Origin: Nocardia asiatica NBRC 100129
GTDB lineage: Bacteria > Actinomycetota > Actinomycetes > Mycobacteriales > Mycobacteriaceae
Direction of reading: 5' to 3'
Assembly: GCF_000308415.1 (NCBI RefSeq)
Contig: NZ_BAFS01000032.1
Coordinates: 1-41,996, forward strand
Length of the DNA stretch: 41,996 bases
In this document: positions 1 through 8,352 of the stretch, piece after piece
How the letters are laid out: every line of letters starts with the position of its first letter
How positions within the stretch are numbered: position 1 is the stretch's first letter
Program-made: the position numbers and the translations under genes
Notes under the pieces: model-generated
The model's input: the letters and a program-made list of their open reading frames with translations, nothing else
What the model was told of the DNA's origin: nothing
Databases searched by the model: none

Positions 1-1
1 C

Positions 2-540
2 GCGCTGGGTGATCTGCCGCAGCGTGACGCCTCGAGCGGTTTGCCGCAGCGTGGGTCCACGGGTGGACTGCCGCAGCGGGATGCCTTGGGCGGCCTGCCG
101 CCGCGTGAGCCGGGTTCCACGGGTCTGTCGCCGCGTGATTCGGGCCCCACCGGCCTACCGCAGCGGCAGCCGGGTTCGAACGGTGTGCCGCAGCGTGATT
201 CGGCGGCCGGTGGCCTGCCACAGCGTGAACCGGGCAACGGCCTGCCGCAGCGGGATACCGGCGCCCACCGTCTCCCGCAGCGTGAGCCGGGCTCCGGTGC
301 GCTGCCCGCCGTCAACGGCCTGCCGCAACGGGATTCGGCCTCGAACGGTCTGCCGCAGCGGGAACCCGGTATCGCGAACGGCTTGCCGCAGCGTCCTCCC
401 GCTCCGTCGAGCCCGCCGCAGCGGGAGAGCGGGCTGACCGGCCTGCCGCAGCGGCAGCCGGGCGCCCAAGCGCCGCAGCGCCAGCCCGTGCCCCCGGGCA
501 TCGCGCTGCCGCAGCGGGATCGCGGAGCCCAGCACGCCGC
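2..540 (+). repeat. Degenerate ~30-bp tandem repeat encoding GLPQR units
   Basis: The motif ctgccgcagcg(t/g)(g/c)a recurs about every 27-33 bp through this stretch and encodes GLPQR(D/E). Units are diverged in sequence and slightly variable in length, which suggests an old, protein-selected repeat rather than a fresh slippage expansion. Confidence 0.85.
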
Positions 541-1012
541 GAGCGAGGATCAGCAGTCCACTCCGGCGGGGCGCGATCCGGGTAAGCACAGCTTCCGGTC
601 CAACCCGGCCAAGACGGCCTCGTTCTTCCAGACCAGGTTGCAGCCCGCGGACGAGTCGGGGGCGGTGATGGGCGGAACGCCGATCTTCGCCGAGATGATG
701 TCGGCGTGGCTGTCGGATCCCAACGCGGATCGGTCCCAGGTGGCCGCCTCCTTCGAATCGCCGGGCGACGAAGGGTGGCAGGCGGCTCGCCGTGCCAGCG
801 AGGCGCAGACCGAAACGAAAACGGCCGCGGGGTTGCCGCAACGCAATCCGGGCGGAAGGCTTGTCCCCGGCGGCGTGACCGGTGCGGCGGATCGGGCGCC
901 GCGCCGCGACCCAGAAACGATCAGGTCCAGCTTGAGTCGTCACCAGCAGGGCGTCCGGGATGGCCGCGCAATGAGAGCAATGAACCTAACCGGAGATAAA
1001 GGAGACCGATGA
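2..1012 (+). CDS. C-terminal part of a sensor histidine kinase-like protein (conservon first gene), GLPQR-repeat tail
   Basis: The reading frame is open from the left edge, so only the C-terminal ~336 residues are seen. No kinase core is visible. The first ~180 residues are a degenerate tandem repeat of about ten residues, GLPQR(D/E)(P/S)Gxx, some 15 copies with variants such as LPPRE, LSPRD and VPQRD. A non-repetitive segment follows (around [13 protein letters not shown] and [17 protein letters not shown]), and one further LPQR copy occurs near the end. Identity is inferred from position: the next three genes are Roadblock, DUF742 and GTPase, and in actinobacterial conservons (cvnA-D) the first gene encodes a membrane histidine kinase, often with a Pro/Arg-rich disordered tail. 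The stop overlaps the next start (ATGA). An unrelated repetitive protein cannot be excluded from this fragment alone. Confidence 0.72.
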   Translation, partial: ALGDLPQRDASSGLPQRGSTGGLPQRDALGGLPPREPGSTGLSPRDSGPTGLPQRQPGSNGVPQRDSAAGGLPQREPGNGLPQRDTGAHRLPQREPGSGALPAVNGLPQRDSASNGLPQREPGIANGLPQRPPAPSSPPQRESGLTGLPQRQPGAQAPQRQPVPPGIALPQRDRGAQHAASEDQQSTPAGRDPGKHSFRSNPAKTASFFQTRLQPADESGAVMGGTPIFAEMMSAWLSDPNADRSQVAASFESPGDEGWQAARRASEAQTETKTAAGLPQRNPGGRLVPGGVTGAADRAPRRDPETIRSSLSRHQQGVRDGRAMRAMNLTGDKGDR

Positions 1013-1422
1013 ACCCCGATCTAGGTGGTACGAACCGTCAGCTGGATTGGCTGGTTTCGAACTTTGCCAACGAGGTTCCTGGCGTAGCCCATGCCGTCCT
1101 GGTCTCGGCTGACGGCCTACTCATGGCCGCGAGTGCCCAGCTGCCCGTCGATCGCGCCGAACAGCTCTCGGCCGTCACGGCCGGTCTGGCCAGCCTGTCA
1201 GTCGGCGTCTCGAACCTGTTCGAGGGCGGCACCGTGCTGCAGTCCGTCGTGGAGATGGAGCACGGCTACCTGCTACTCATGGCCGTCGGCGACGGTTCCT
1301 ATCTCGCGGTGCTGACCAATACGTCGTGTGACATCGGCCAGGTCGGCTACGAGATGGCTCTGTTGGTCGAGCGTGTTGGCCAGACTGTTCAGGCCACACC
1401 ACGCGTCACGATGGGTTCCTGA
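1009..1422 (+). CDS. Roadblock/LC7 domain protein (conservon second gene, CvnB-like)
   Basis: A 137-residue protein, the normal length for a stand-alone bacterial Roadblock/LC7 protein. The N-terminal helix ([31 protein letters not shown]) and the following [20 protein letters not shown] segment are typical of the family. These proteins dimerise and act as scaffold or regulator of the partner Ras-like GTPase encoded two genes downstream. The start is the ATG of an ATGA overlap with the upstream gene and is preceded by a good ribosome site (AAGGAGA at 997-1003), which points to translational coupling. It belongs to a four-gene operon of tightly spaced or overlapping genes. Confidence 0.93.
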   Translation: MNPDLGGTNRQLDWLVSNFANEVPGVAHAVLVSADGLLMAASAQLPVDRAEQLSAVTAGLASLSVGVSNLFEGGTVLQSVVEMEHGYLLLMAVGDGSYLAVLTNTSCDIGQVGYEMALLVERVGQTVQATPRVTMGS

Positions 1423-1429
1423 TGGTGGG

Positions 1430-1804
1430 ATGGACATAGAAGATCACCGCGTGGGGAGCGCCGAGCCGAGCCTCGTACGCCCGTACTCGCTGACCGCAGG
1501 CCGCACCAGGCCCGCGGTCGAGCTGGCGTTGGAAGCTCTCGTCGCATCGCATCCGGTCGCCCTGGAGCGGCAGTTCGAACTGACCAACATCGAGACGTCA
1601 ATCGTGGAGTTGTGCAGAGAATCGCCGTCCGTCGCCGAGGTGGCAGCCCGATTGGGTATTCCTATCGGGGTGGCGCGCGTGCTCGTGGCCGACTTGATCG
1701 AGGCCGGGCACGTGCGCGTTTCGGCGACTTTGAAAGACGATTCCAGCGACGATGAGCGTCGCGAGCTGATCGAAAGGGTTCTCAGTGGACTCCGGCGTAT
1801 TTGA
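1430..1804 (+). CDS. DUF742 family protein (conservon third gene, CvnC-like)
   Basis: A 124-residue protein with the DUF742 hallmarks: SLVRPYSLTAGRTRP near the N-terminus and a winged-helix-like C-terminal half (SIVELCRESPSVAEVAARLGIPIGVARVLVADLIEAGHVRV). In conservons this protein accompanies the Roadblock and GTPase proteins; its biochemical role is not established. The ATG at 1430 lies 7 nt after the preceding stop. The frame is open further upstream, but an earlier start would overlap the Roadblock gene deeply and would not extend the domain. Its 3' end overlaps the GTPase gene by 20 nt. Confidence 0.9.
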   Translation: MDIEDHRVGSAEPSLVRPYSLTAGRTRPAVELALEALVASHPVALERQFELTNIETSIVELCRESPSVAEVAARLGIPIGVARVLVADLIEAGHVRVSATLKDDSSDDERRELIERVLSGLRRI

Positions 1805-2387
1805 TTCGACGGCGCAGGTCGACACTCGTACCAGTAAGCCAACATCGGCGAAGATCGTGGTCGCGGGTGGCTTCGGTGTCGGGAAGACCACGTTGGTCGG
1901 TGCTGTCTCGGAGATCGTTCCGCTGCGCACCGAGGCATTGGTGACCAACGCCAGCACCGGGATCGATAACCTGACCGGCATTCCGATGAAGTCGACCACC
2001 ACCGTGGCGATGGACTTCGGCCGGATCAGCCTCGCCGACGATCTGGTGCTGTACCTGTTCGGCACGCCCGGCCAGTATCGGTTCTGGTTCATGTGGGACG
2101 ACCTGATCCGCGGCGCTATCGGCGCGGTCGTGCTGGTCGACACCCGCAGGTTGGAAGACAGCTTCGCGGCCGTCGACTACTTCGAAGCGCGCGGCCTGCC
2201 TTTCCTGGTGGCGCTCAACGAATTCGACGACGCGCCGCGATACCCGATCGAGGACATCCGGCAGGCGCTCGCGGTGCCCGCCGATGTGCCTATTCTGTCC
2301 ATCGACGCCCGTCGCCGGGAGCCTGCCAAGCAGGCCCTGGTCGCGCTCACCGAGTACGCGTTGCGCAAGGTGATGCAGGGCTACTGA
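1785..2387 (+). CDS. Ras-like GTP-binding protein (conservon fourth gene, CvnD-like)
   Basis: A 200-residue small GTPase of the bacterial MglA/CvnD type. The P-loop is GGFGVGKTT (about residues 28-36). A switch region with conserved threonines follows (KSTTTVAMDFG), then a G3-like segment FGTPGQYRFWFMWDDLIRGA. The base-specificity motif is ALNEFDD, a variant of NKxD. The GTG start at 1785 lies inside the 3' end of the DUF742 gene (20-nt overlap), implying coupled translation. In Streptomyces conservons the four proteins form a membrane-associated complex likened to eukaryotic G-protein signalling; the signal for this copy is unknown. Confidence 0.93.
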   Translation: MDSGVFDSTAQVDTRTSKPTSAKIVVAGGFGVGKTTLVGAVSEIVPLRTEALVTNASTGIDNLTGIPMKSTTTVAMDFGRISLADDLVLYLFGTPGQYRFWFMWDDLIRGAIGAVVLVDTRRLEDSFAAVDYFEARGLPFLVALNEFDDAPRYPIEDIRQALAVPADVPILSIDARRREPAKQALVALTEYALRKVMQGY

Positions 2388-2426
2388 GTGCTCGTGTGGC
2401 TTGCCGAGGCGCCGGGTAGGGCCGGA

Positions 2427-2439
2427 TAGGCTCGCCCGG
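2427..2439 (+). promoter_or_regulatory. -10 element of a predicted leaderless accD3 mRNA
   Basis: TAGGCT (2427-2432) is followed by six bases and the GTG start at 2439, so transcription would begin at the start codon. No ribosome site precedes the GTG. A TTGCCG at 2401-2406 is a poor -35 because the spacer would be 20 nt. Confidence 0.5.
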
Positions 2440-4016
2440 TGCGTACTTCGGCGCGAGAGTTACTCGGGCAACTGCTCGACACGAATTCGTTCGTCAGCTG
2501 GGACCGGCCGCCGGTGACGGTGGCCGCATCCCCGCGGTATCGCGATGCTCTGCGCAAGGCGGCGGTCGCGGCGGGCACCGACGAATCGGTGCTCACCGGC
2601 GAGGGGCTGCTGCGGGGTCGGCGCGTGGCCGTCATCGCCTGCGAGTTCGGATTCCTGGCCGGCTCGATCGGTGTCGCGGCCGCGGAGCGGATCGTCTCGG
2701 CGGTCGAGCGCGCCACCGAACTCGGGCTGCCGCTGATCGCGTCACCGACCTCCGGCGGCACCCGGATGCAGGAGGGCACCGTCGCCTTCGTGCAGATGGT
2801 GAAGATCGCCGGTGCGGTCGCGGCGCACAAGTCGGCTGGTCATCCGTATCTCGTCTACCTGCGTAATCCCACCATGGGCGGCGTGTTCGCCTCGTGGGGT
2901 TCGCTGGGACACATCACGTTCGCCGAGCCGGGCGCGCTGATCGGGTTTCTCGGCCCGCGGGTCTACGAGGCCCTGTACGGCAGGCCGTTCCCGGAGGGCG
3001 TGCAGACCGCGGAGAACCTGTACCGGCGTGGCGTCATCGACGGCGTTCTGACGATTCCGGTCTTCCGCCGGATCGCTCACCGCGCGCTGAGTGTGTTCAG
3101 TGGCGTCGAGTTACCCGATTCGACTGCCGCACTGTCGGTTTCCGATCAGAGCGCTGTGCCGCAACCGCAGCGTTTGAAGCCTGATGACGCTGCGGCGGAA
3201 GGGATTCGGCCGGAAGGTCCGCCGACTGGCACCGGAGGCAATGCGGTATGGCAGTCGGTCGAGATCTCCCGCCGCCCGCAGCGTCCTGGTATCCGGGAAC
3301 TTTTACGTCATGTGACACAACGGGTTCCGCTCAGCGGCACCGGTCAGGGCGAGTCCGACCGCACGGCGGTGCTCGCCCTCGGACGCTTCCGCGGGCAACC
3401 GTGCGTGGTATTCGGGCATGACCGGCGTGGCCAGGTGGGCGAGAACACCATGGGCCCGGCCGCACTGCGCGAGGCGCGGCGCAGTATGGCGCTTGCCCAG
3501 GAGTTGCGCTTGCCGCTGGTCCTGGTCATCGATACGGTGGGCGCGGCGCTGTCGAAGGAGGCCGAGGAGCGCGGGCTCGCTCCCGAGATCGCGCGCTGCA
3601 TAGCGGATCTGGTCACCCTGGACACTCCGACCGTCTCGGTGCTGCTCGGTCAGGGCACCGGCGGTGGCGCGCTCGCGCTGCTGCCCGCCGATCGGGTGCT
3701 CGCCGCCACCCACGGGTGGTTGGCGCCGCTGCCGCCGGAAGGGGCGAGCGCCATCGTCTACCGCGATACCGGCCATGCGGCGGAAATTGCTGCGGCACAA
3801 CGCATCAGCGCTGCCGATCTGCTCGCCGACGGAGTGGTCGACCGGATCGTGCCCGAGTTCCCCGACGCGGCGGACGAGCCGGTGGACTTCGCCCGCCGGA
3901 TGGTCGCCGCGATCGCGCACGAGCTGGCGGCTTTGCGGGCCCGGCCGGAAGCGGAGTTGCTCGCGGCGCGGCAGGCGCGCTACCGGCGGCTCGGGTTGTC
4001 CGGCGGGACGAGCTGA
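2439..4016 (+). CDS. accD3: Fused acetyl-/acyl-CoA carboxylase carboxyltransferase (beta and alpha halves), AccD3-like
   Basis: A 525-residue carboxyltransferase joining a beta-like N-terminal half (about 1-225; SPTSGGTRMQEG, NPTMGGVFASWGSLGH, GFLGPRVYE) to an alpha-like C-terminal half (about 270-525; NTMGPAALREARRSM, LVIDTVGAALSKEAEERG, GQGTGGGALALLPADRV, PPEGASAIVYRDT). It would transfer carboxyl from carboxybiotin to an acyl-CoA together with a biotinylated AccA-type subunit encoded elsewhere. Sequence and length closely recall Mycobacterium tuberculosis AccD3 (Rv0904c). The start is GTG 2439, beginning the conserved (L)LGQLLDTNSFVSWD segment. The echA6-like and MBL genes further on match Rv0905-Rv0906, so part of the mycobacterial order is kept, here with two genes inserted. 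The substrate of AccD3-type enzymes is not firmly established. Confidence 0.9.
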   Translation: MRTSARELLGQLLDTNSFVSWDRPPVTVAASPRYRDALRKAAVAAGTDESVLTGEGLLRGRRVAVIACEFGFLAGSIGVAAAERIVSAVERATELGLPLIASPTSGGTRMQEGTVAFVQMVKIAGAVAAHKSAGHPYLVYLRNPTMGGVFASWGSLGHITFAEPGALIGFLGPRVYEALYGRPFPEGVQTAENLYRRGVIDGVLTIPVFRRIAHRALSVFSGVELPDSTAALSVSDQSAVPQPQRLKPDDAAAEGIRPEGPPTGTGGNAVWQSVEISRRPQRPGIRELLRHVTQRVPLSGTGQGESDRTAVLALGRFRGQPCVVFGHDRRGQVGENTMGPAALREARRSMALAQELRLPLVLVIDTVGAALSKEAEERGLAPEIARCIADLVTLDTPTVSVLLGQGTGGGALALLPADRVLAATHGWLAPLPPEGASAIVYRDTGHAAEIAAAQRISAADLLADGVVDRIVPEFPDAADEPVDFARRMVAAIAHELAALRARPEAELLAARQARYRRLGLSGGTS

Positions 4017-4098
4017 CGGGCGCGAACGCGGTGTGTTTTCCACTCCGGTGACACGGGGTTTCCCAGCAAATTGCGGGCCAACACACCCGATGGCGTGA

Positions 4099-4134
4099 TT
4101 GACGGTTCGCCGCCGCACTTCTACCGTCGGAATG
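4099..4134 (+). promoter_or_regulatory. Promoter of the aldo/keto reductase gene, leaderless
   Basis: TTGACG (4099-4104), a 17-nt spacer and TACCGT (4122-4127) form a well-spaced sigma-70-type promoter. The expected start of transcription (seventh base after the -10) is position 4134, exactly the G of the GTG start codon. No ribosome site is present. Confidence 0.7.
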
Positions 4135-4991
4135 TGACCTTCAAAAGCGAGACCAGCACCGTTCCCTCGATCGTGCTGAACGACGGGAACGTGATCCCGC
4201 AGCTCGGCTTCGGGGTGTTCCAAGTGCCCGCCGAGGACGTCGTTTCGGCCGTCACCACCGCGCTCGAGGTTGGCTACCGCAGCATCGACACCGCCGCGAT
4301 CTACGAGAACGAAGAGGGCACCGGCCGTGCCATCCGGGAATCCGGCCTGCCCCGCGACGAGATCTACGTCACAACCAAGCTGTGGAATTCCGAGCAGGGC
4401 TACGACTCGACGCTGCGCGCGTTCGACGCGAGCATGCAGCGGCTCGGCCTGGATTACCTCGACCTCTACCTCATCCACTGGCCGGTGGCCGCCGCCGACC
4501 GCTTCGTGGACACCTTCCGCGCCTTCCAGGCGCTGAAGTCCCAGGGCCGGGTGCGCTCGATCGGTGTCTCGAACTTCACGGTCGCGCACATCCAGCGGCT
4601 CATCGCGGAGACCGGTGAGATCCCGGTGGTGAACCAGATCGAGCTGCATCCCAGGTTGGCGCAACGCGAACTGCGCGAGTTCCACACCGCCAACGCGATC
4701 GCCACCGAGGCGTGGAGCCCGCTCGGGCAGGGCACGCTGCTGGAGGAGAGCGCCGTCACCAGGGTGGCCGCCGAGGTCGGGCGCACTCCGGCGCAGGTGA
4801 TCATCCGCTGGCATCTGCAACTGGGCAACGTCGTCATCCCGAAGTCGGTCACGCCCTCGCGGATCGCGGAGAACTTCGACGTGTTCGGTTTCGAGCTGAG
4901 CCCGGAACAGATGAACGCGATCAACGCGCTGGACACCGGTTCGCGGCTGGGCGGTGACCCGGACACGTTCACACTCGGTCTGATCGACTGA
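4134..4991 (+). CDS. Aldo/keto reductase (AKR5-like)
   Basis: A 285-residue NADPH-dependent oxidoreductase with a TIM-barrel fold that reduces aldehydes and ketones. The catalytic tetrad is visible: Asp and Tyr in YRSIDTAAIYENE, Lys in VTTKLWN and His in LYLIHWP. The cofactor-binding C-terminal part carries IPKSVTPSRIAENFDVFGF. Length is normal and the protein resembles the mycobacterial enzymes Rv2971 and MSMEG_2408. The frame is open upstream to 4071, but GTG 4134 fits both family length and the promoter, which would initiate transcription on this codon. The gene converges on the next one, with only 16 nt between the stops. Confidence 0.92.
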   Translation: MTFKSETSTVPSIVLNDGNVIPQLGFGVFQVPAEDVVSAVTTALEVGYRSIDTAAIYENEEGTGRAIRESGLPRDEIYVTTKLWNSEQGYDSTLRAFDASMQRLGLDYLDLYLIHWPVAAADRFVDTFRAFQALKSQGRVRSIGVSNFTVAHIQRLIAETGEIPVVNQIELHPRLAQRELREFHTANAIATEAWSPLGQGTLLEESAVTRVAAEVGRTPAQVIIRWHLQLGNVVIPKSVTPSRIAENFDVFGFELSPEQMNAINALDTGSRLGGDPDTFTLGLID

Positions 4992-5011
4992 CCGGTCGGT
5001 GTGGCGGTCAG
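4988..5011. terminator. Small hairpin between convergent stops
   Basis: CTGACCG and CGGTCAG pair across a 10-nt loop and span both stop codons of the converging genes. With a 7-bp stem and no T tract it is only a weak candidate. Confidence 0.35.
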
Positions 5012-6111
5012 CGCAGTCCGAGCCGCGCGGTGAGTTCGGCCGCCGCCGCGCGTCCGGCGCGATTGGCGCCGACGGTGCTGGCCGACGGCCCGTAGCCGAT
5101 CAGGTGGATGCGCGGGTCGGCGGCTACCTGGGTGGCCAGTCGTCCCGCCATGGTGATGCCGCCGCCGGGCCCGCGCAGTCGCAGTGGTGCGAGGTGGTCG
5201 AGGGCGCTGCGGAACCCGGTGGCCCAGAGGATCACGTCCGCTTGCCGGAACGTTCCGTCGGCCCAGCGCACCCCGGCTGGCTCGATGCGCTCGAACATCG
5301 GCAAGCGGGTGAGCGCGCCGCGAGCCTGCGCCGCGCGCAAGCGGTCATCGAGCGGCAATCCGGTGACCGAAACCACAGATCCCGGTGGCAACCCGAGCCG
5401 CACCCGATCTTCGACCATCGCGACCGCGGCCCGCCCGGCCTCCTCGGTGAAATCGTCCTCGCGGAAGCGCGGCGGGGTCCTCGTCACCCAGGTGGTGGTG
5501 GTGACCTGGGAGATCTCGTCGAGCAGCTGCACCGCCGAGATACCGCCGCCGACCACGACCACGTGCTCGCCCACGAACTCCGCGGCGCTGCGATAGTCGT
5601 GGGTGTGCAGCTGGCGGCCGGTGAAGGTCTGCGCTCCCGGATAGTGCGGTACGAACGGATGCTCCCAGGTGCCGGTGCAGTTGATCAGGCCGCGTACCCG
5701 GATGACTCCCGCGGCGTCGGTTTCCGCGTTGAGCACCGCACCGCGGTGGGCCGGGTCGCCCTCCTGGGTGCGATCACAGACCACGGTCACCGACACCTGG
5801 CGGTGGACGCGCAGATCGAACCGCTTTTCGTACAACTCGTAGTAGTTCGGCACCGCGGTGGCCGCCGGTACGGACGACGAACCCGGCGGCAAGGTCTCGG
5901 CGAACGGCATACCGGGCAGATCGTGCACGTTGTTCACCGTTTCCAAGGTGAGCGAGGGCCATCGGAACTGCCACGCGCCGCCGGGCCCGGGCGACCGGTC
6001 CACCAGCAGGAAATGCCGCTCGGGACGCAGCCCGAGGCGCTGGAGGTGGTATCCGGCCGACAGCCCCGCCTGACCAGCGCCGATCACCAGGATGTCGAAG
6101 TCGGTCGGCAC
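5008..6111 (-). CDS. FAD/NAD(P)-dependent flavoprotein monooxygenase-like oxidoreductase
   Basis: A 367-residue two-dinucleotide-binding flavoprotein of the CzcO/FMO-like group. The N-terminal FAD Rossmann motif is ILVIGAGQAGLSAGYHLQ, followed by FLLVDRSPGPGGAW. The NAD(P) motif VVVVGGGISAVQLLDEI lies near the middle, and the ATG motif (VILWATGFRSALDHL) precedes the C-terminal HLIGYGPSASTVGANRAGR. The strict Baeyer-Villiger fingerprint FxGxxxHxxxW is not seen, although FTGRQLHTHDY is related. The substrate is unknown. The gene runs opposite to the aldo/keto reductase and diverges from the EchA6-like gene 90 nt away. Confidence 0.87.
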   Translation of the reverse strand: MPTDFDILVIGAGQAGLSAGYHLQRLGLRPERHFLLVDRSPGPGGAWQFRWPSLTLETVNNVHDLPGMPFAETLPPGSSSVPAATAVPNYYELYEKRFDLRVHRQVSVTVVCDRTQEGDPAHRGAVLNAETDAAGVIRVRGLINCTGTWEHPFVPHYPGAQTFTGRQLHTHDYRSAAEFVGEHVVVVGGGISAVQLLDEISQVTTTTWVTRTPPRFREDDFTEEAGRAAVAMVEDRVRLGLPPGSVVSVTGLPLDDRLRAAQARGALTRLPMFERIEPAGVRWADGTFRQADVILWATGFRSALDHLAPLRLRGPGGGITMAGRLATQVAADPRIHLIGYGPSASTVGANRAGRAAAAELTARLGLR

Positions 6112-6200
6112 AGCCGGTGATCGTATCGCCTGGCGCGGAAAGGGTGACGGGCTATGGCAGAGTGAAGAGACCAGATGGACCGTTCAGCCGGGGAGGTCGC

Positions 6201-6929
6201 ATGCTCGGGGTCAGCCGTGACGGTGACGTGGTCACCATCGAATTGCGGCGGGAGGAGCGCCGTAACGCGCTCAACTACGAACTCGTCACACTGCTGCGCG
6301 AGGCCGTGCTCGCAGCGGTCGCCGACCAGGCGCGGGTCATCGTGTTGACCGGGCGCGGTCCGGTCTTCAGCGCGGGCGCCGATCTGTCCGGGGTGTACTC
6401 GGATGATTTCCTGTCCGCGCTGCTGGAGACGCTGCACACGATCGAATCGGCGCCGATCCCGGTGATCTCGGCCATCAACGGCGCCGCGATCGGAGCGGGC
6501 GTGCAGTTGGCGATCGCCTCGGACCTGCGGGTGATCGAAGCGGATGCCTACATCGCGGTGCCCGCCGCGAAACTGGGCATCACCGTGGACCGGTGGACCG
6601 TGCGCAGGCTGGTGGCACTGATCGGCGGTGGTCCGGCGCGAACCGTGCTGCTGGGCGCCGAACAGATATCGGCCGAGGACGGCTACACGTTCGGGTTCGC
6701 CAACCGGATCGGCGGACTGGCCGACGCGCAGGCCTGGGCCAAGCAGATCGCGGCGCTGGCCCCGTTGTCGCTGCGGCACCTGAAGCTGGTGCTCAACGAC
6801 GACGGAACGCGCGATCCGGAGAACGCGCAGCAGCGGGCGGCGCTGGAGGCCGCCTGGACGAGCGAGGATGCCAAGGAGGGTCGTTTGGCCAGGCAAGAAA
6901 AGCGTCCGGCGAAGTTCGTGGGGCGATGA
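6201..6929 (+). CDS. echA6: EchA6-like enoyl-CoA hydratase/isomerase family protein, probably non-catalytic
   Basis: A 242-residue crotonase-fold protein. The oxyanion-hole segments are present (ERRNALNYE, FSAGADLSG, INGAAIGAGVQLA), but both catalytic glutamates of true hydratases are replaced: GGGCELA of crotonases is GAGVQLA here (Glu to Gln), and the PE of the second motif is PAAKLGI (Glu to Ala). The end (RQEKRPAKFVGR) closely resembles M. tuberculosis EchA6, a non-catalytic acyl-CoA-binding protein that hands acyl chains to FAS-II for mycolate synthesis. ATG 6201 has a ribosome site (GGGAGG, 6191-6196). The stop overlaps the start of the MBL gene (ATGATGG), as expected if the Rv0905-Rv0906 pair is conserved. 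Confidence 0.9.
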   Translation: MLGVSRDGDVVTIELRREERRNALNYELVTLLREAVLAAVADQARVIVLTGRGPVFSAGADLSGVYSDDFLSALLETLHTIESAPIPVISAINGAAIGAGVQLAIASDLRVIEADAYIAVPAAKLGITVDRWTVRRLVALIGGGPARTVLLGAEQISAEDGYTFGFANRIGGLADAQAWAKQIAALAPLSLRHLKLVLNDDGTRDPENAQQRAALEAAWTSEDAKEGRLARQEKRPAKFVGR

Positions 6930-8071
6930 TGGACATCAGACGTATCGGAGCGGCCGCCGCGGGCGCGCTCGGCATCACCTGGCTGGTGCGCGCGGTATGG
7001 GACATCCCCTCGGCGATGGGGGCTTCGATCTCCGCGATCCAGCCGCACGCGATGGGCGCCACGACCTACCGCGACCGCCAATTCCACAACACCGAGCCCA
7101 GCAGCCAGATCGCCGCGGGTTCGGCTCCCTCCCTGCTGGTCTCGGCGCTGACCAGACGCAACGCGGGCAGGCCACGGGCCCCCATCCCGCTGCAGACCCC
7201 GCCGCAGCCCGCCGCGGCCGCCGCGCTCGCCGTCACCTGGTACGGCCACGCCACGACGTTGCTCGAGGTCGACGGGTACCGGATCCTCACCGATCCGGTG
7301 TGGAGCGAGCGGGTTTCGCCTTCCCCGCTGGTCGGTCCGGCGCGGCTGCATCCGGTTCCGCAGCCGCTGGCAGATCTGCCTCCGATCGACGCGGTGGTCA
7401 TCTCGCACGACCATTACGACCACCTGGACAAGGAGACGGTCCGGGAGCTGGTGGCGCGCCAGAGCGCACCGTTCCTCGTTCCGATCGGGATCGGCGCCCA
7501 CTTGCGGCACTGGGGCGTCCCGGAGGACCGGATCGTCGAATTGGACTGGGGCGGATCGGTTTCGCTCGCCGAACTAGGCCGGGACCGGGACGGCGTCGAC
7601 CTGGTGATCACCTGCACGGAGGCCCGGCATTTCTCCGGCCGCGGGCTGCTGCGCAACACCACGCTGTGGGCCTCGTGGTCGATCGTCGGTCCCACCCGGC
7701 GTGCCTACTTCGGCGGCGACACCGGCTACACCAAAGCATTCGCCGCGGCGGGCGCGGCGCTGGGTCCGTTCCATCTGACGCTGCTGCCGATCGGCGCCTA
7801 CGACGAGCGCTGGCCGGACGTGCACATGAACCCCGAGGAGGCGGTTCGGGCACACGCCGACCTGTGTGGCGGCGATCCCGGCCACGGCCTGCTGGTGCCC
7901 ATCCACTGGGCCACGTTCAATCTCGCCTTCCACGGCTGGTCGGAGCCGGTGGGGCGCATGGTAGGGGCGGCGCGGTCGGCCGGTACCGCCGTCGCGGTGC
8001 CGATGCCCGGGCAGCGTGTGGACCCGTCGAGTGCCCCAGCCGCGGATTCTTGGTGGGAGAATGTTGGGTGA
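6926..8071 (+). CDS. MBL-fold metallohydrolase (Rv0906-like, NAPE-PLD/UlaG type)
   Basis: A 381-residue protein with one hydrophobic N-terminal helix (about residues 6-25), probably an uncleaved membrane anchor or signal segment, followed by a metallo-beta-lactamase-fold domain. The metal motif is SHDHYDHLD (HxHxDH), preceded by VTWYGHATTLLEV and TDPVWSERVSP. Later ligands are ARHFSGR, FGGDTGY and PIHWATF. The arrangement is that of the N-acyl phosphatidylethanolamine phospholipase D-like/RomA group; the substrate is unknown. The start overlaps the echA6 stop; ATG 6929 is an equally possible start one codon later. Confidence 0.9.
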   Translation: MMDIRRIGAAAAGALGITWLVRAVWDIPSAMGASISAIQPHAMGATTYRDRQFHNTEPSSQIAAGSAPSLLVSALTRRNAGRPRAPIPLQTPPQPAAAAALAVTWYGHATTLLEVDGYRILTDPVWSERVSPSPLVGPARLHPVPQPLADLPPIDAVVISHDHYDHLDKETVRELVARQSAPFLVPIGIGAHLRHWGVPEDRIVELDWGGSVSLAELGRDRDGVDLVITCTEARHFSGRGLLRNTTLWASWSIVGPTRRAYFGGDTGYTKAFAAAGAALGPFHLTLLPIGAYDERWPDVHMNPEEAVRAHADLCGGDPGHGLLVPIHWATFNLAFHGWSEPVGRMVGAARSAGTAVAVPMPGQRVDPSSAPAADSWWENVG

Positions 8072-8110
8072 ACGACTCCGGCTAATTGACGACAGGAAGG
8101 AATCACGGCG

Positions 8111-8317
8111 ATGAGTTTCGCGGATACGGTCAAGGGCCTGGTCGGCAAGGGGAAGGACGCGGCGGCCAAGAACGCCGACAAGATCAACCACGCGGTCGAC
8201 AAGGCCGGCGACTTCATCGACCAGAAGACGCACGGCAAGTACACCGACAAGATCGCGAAGGGTAAAGAGGCCGCCAAGAAGGTGGTCCCGCCGGACCAGT
8301 CCGGCCCGCACGCCTGA
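8111..8317 (+). CDS. Antitoxin-like small protein, MT0933/Rv0909 family
   Basis: A 68-residue lysine- and alanine-rich helical protein: DTVKGLVGKGKDAAAKNADK, then VDKAGDFIDQKTHGKYTDKI and KEAAKKVV. The core AxKxxDK..VDKAGDxxDxKTxGKYxxKI pattern is that of the MT0933 antitoxin family (M. tuberculosis Rv0909, partner of Rv0910). No Rv0910-like SRPBCC toxin follows; the next gene is ligD. A ribosome site (AGGAAGG) precedes the ATG. An antitoxin function is only family-based here; such solo proteins may have another role. Confidence 0.82.
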   Translation: MSFADTVKGLVGKGKDAAAKNADKINHAVDKAGDFIDQKTHGKYTDKIAKGKEAAKKVVPPDQSGPHA

Positions 8318-8321
8318 GCCT

Positions 8322-8352
8322 GCGGCGGAGACCGCGACCGGGTCTCCGCCGC
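8322..8352 (+). terminator. Hairpin terminator after the antitoxin-like gene
   Basis: GCGGCGGAGACC and GGTCTCCGCCGC form a perfect 12-bp stem with a 7-nt loop, directly after the stop and directly before the -10 of ligD. It has no T tract, as is usual for actinobacterial hairpins. Confidence 0.7.

Noticed and set aside
2..540. A CRISPR array at the left edge because of the regular ~30-bp repeats
   Set aside because: Repeats are contiguous, diverged and in frame, encode a protein motif, and have no spacers.
3303..4820. A 505-codon open frame on the minus strand antisense to accD3 and the aldo/keto reductase gene
   Set aside because: It has no recognisable domain, has the His/Arg/Gly-rich composition of a GC-rich shadow frame, and lies opposite two clear enzymes.
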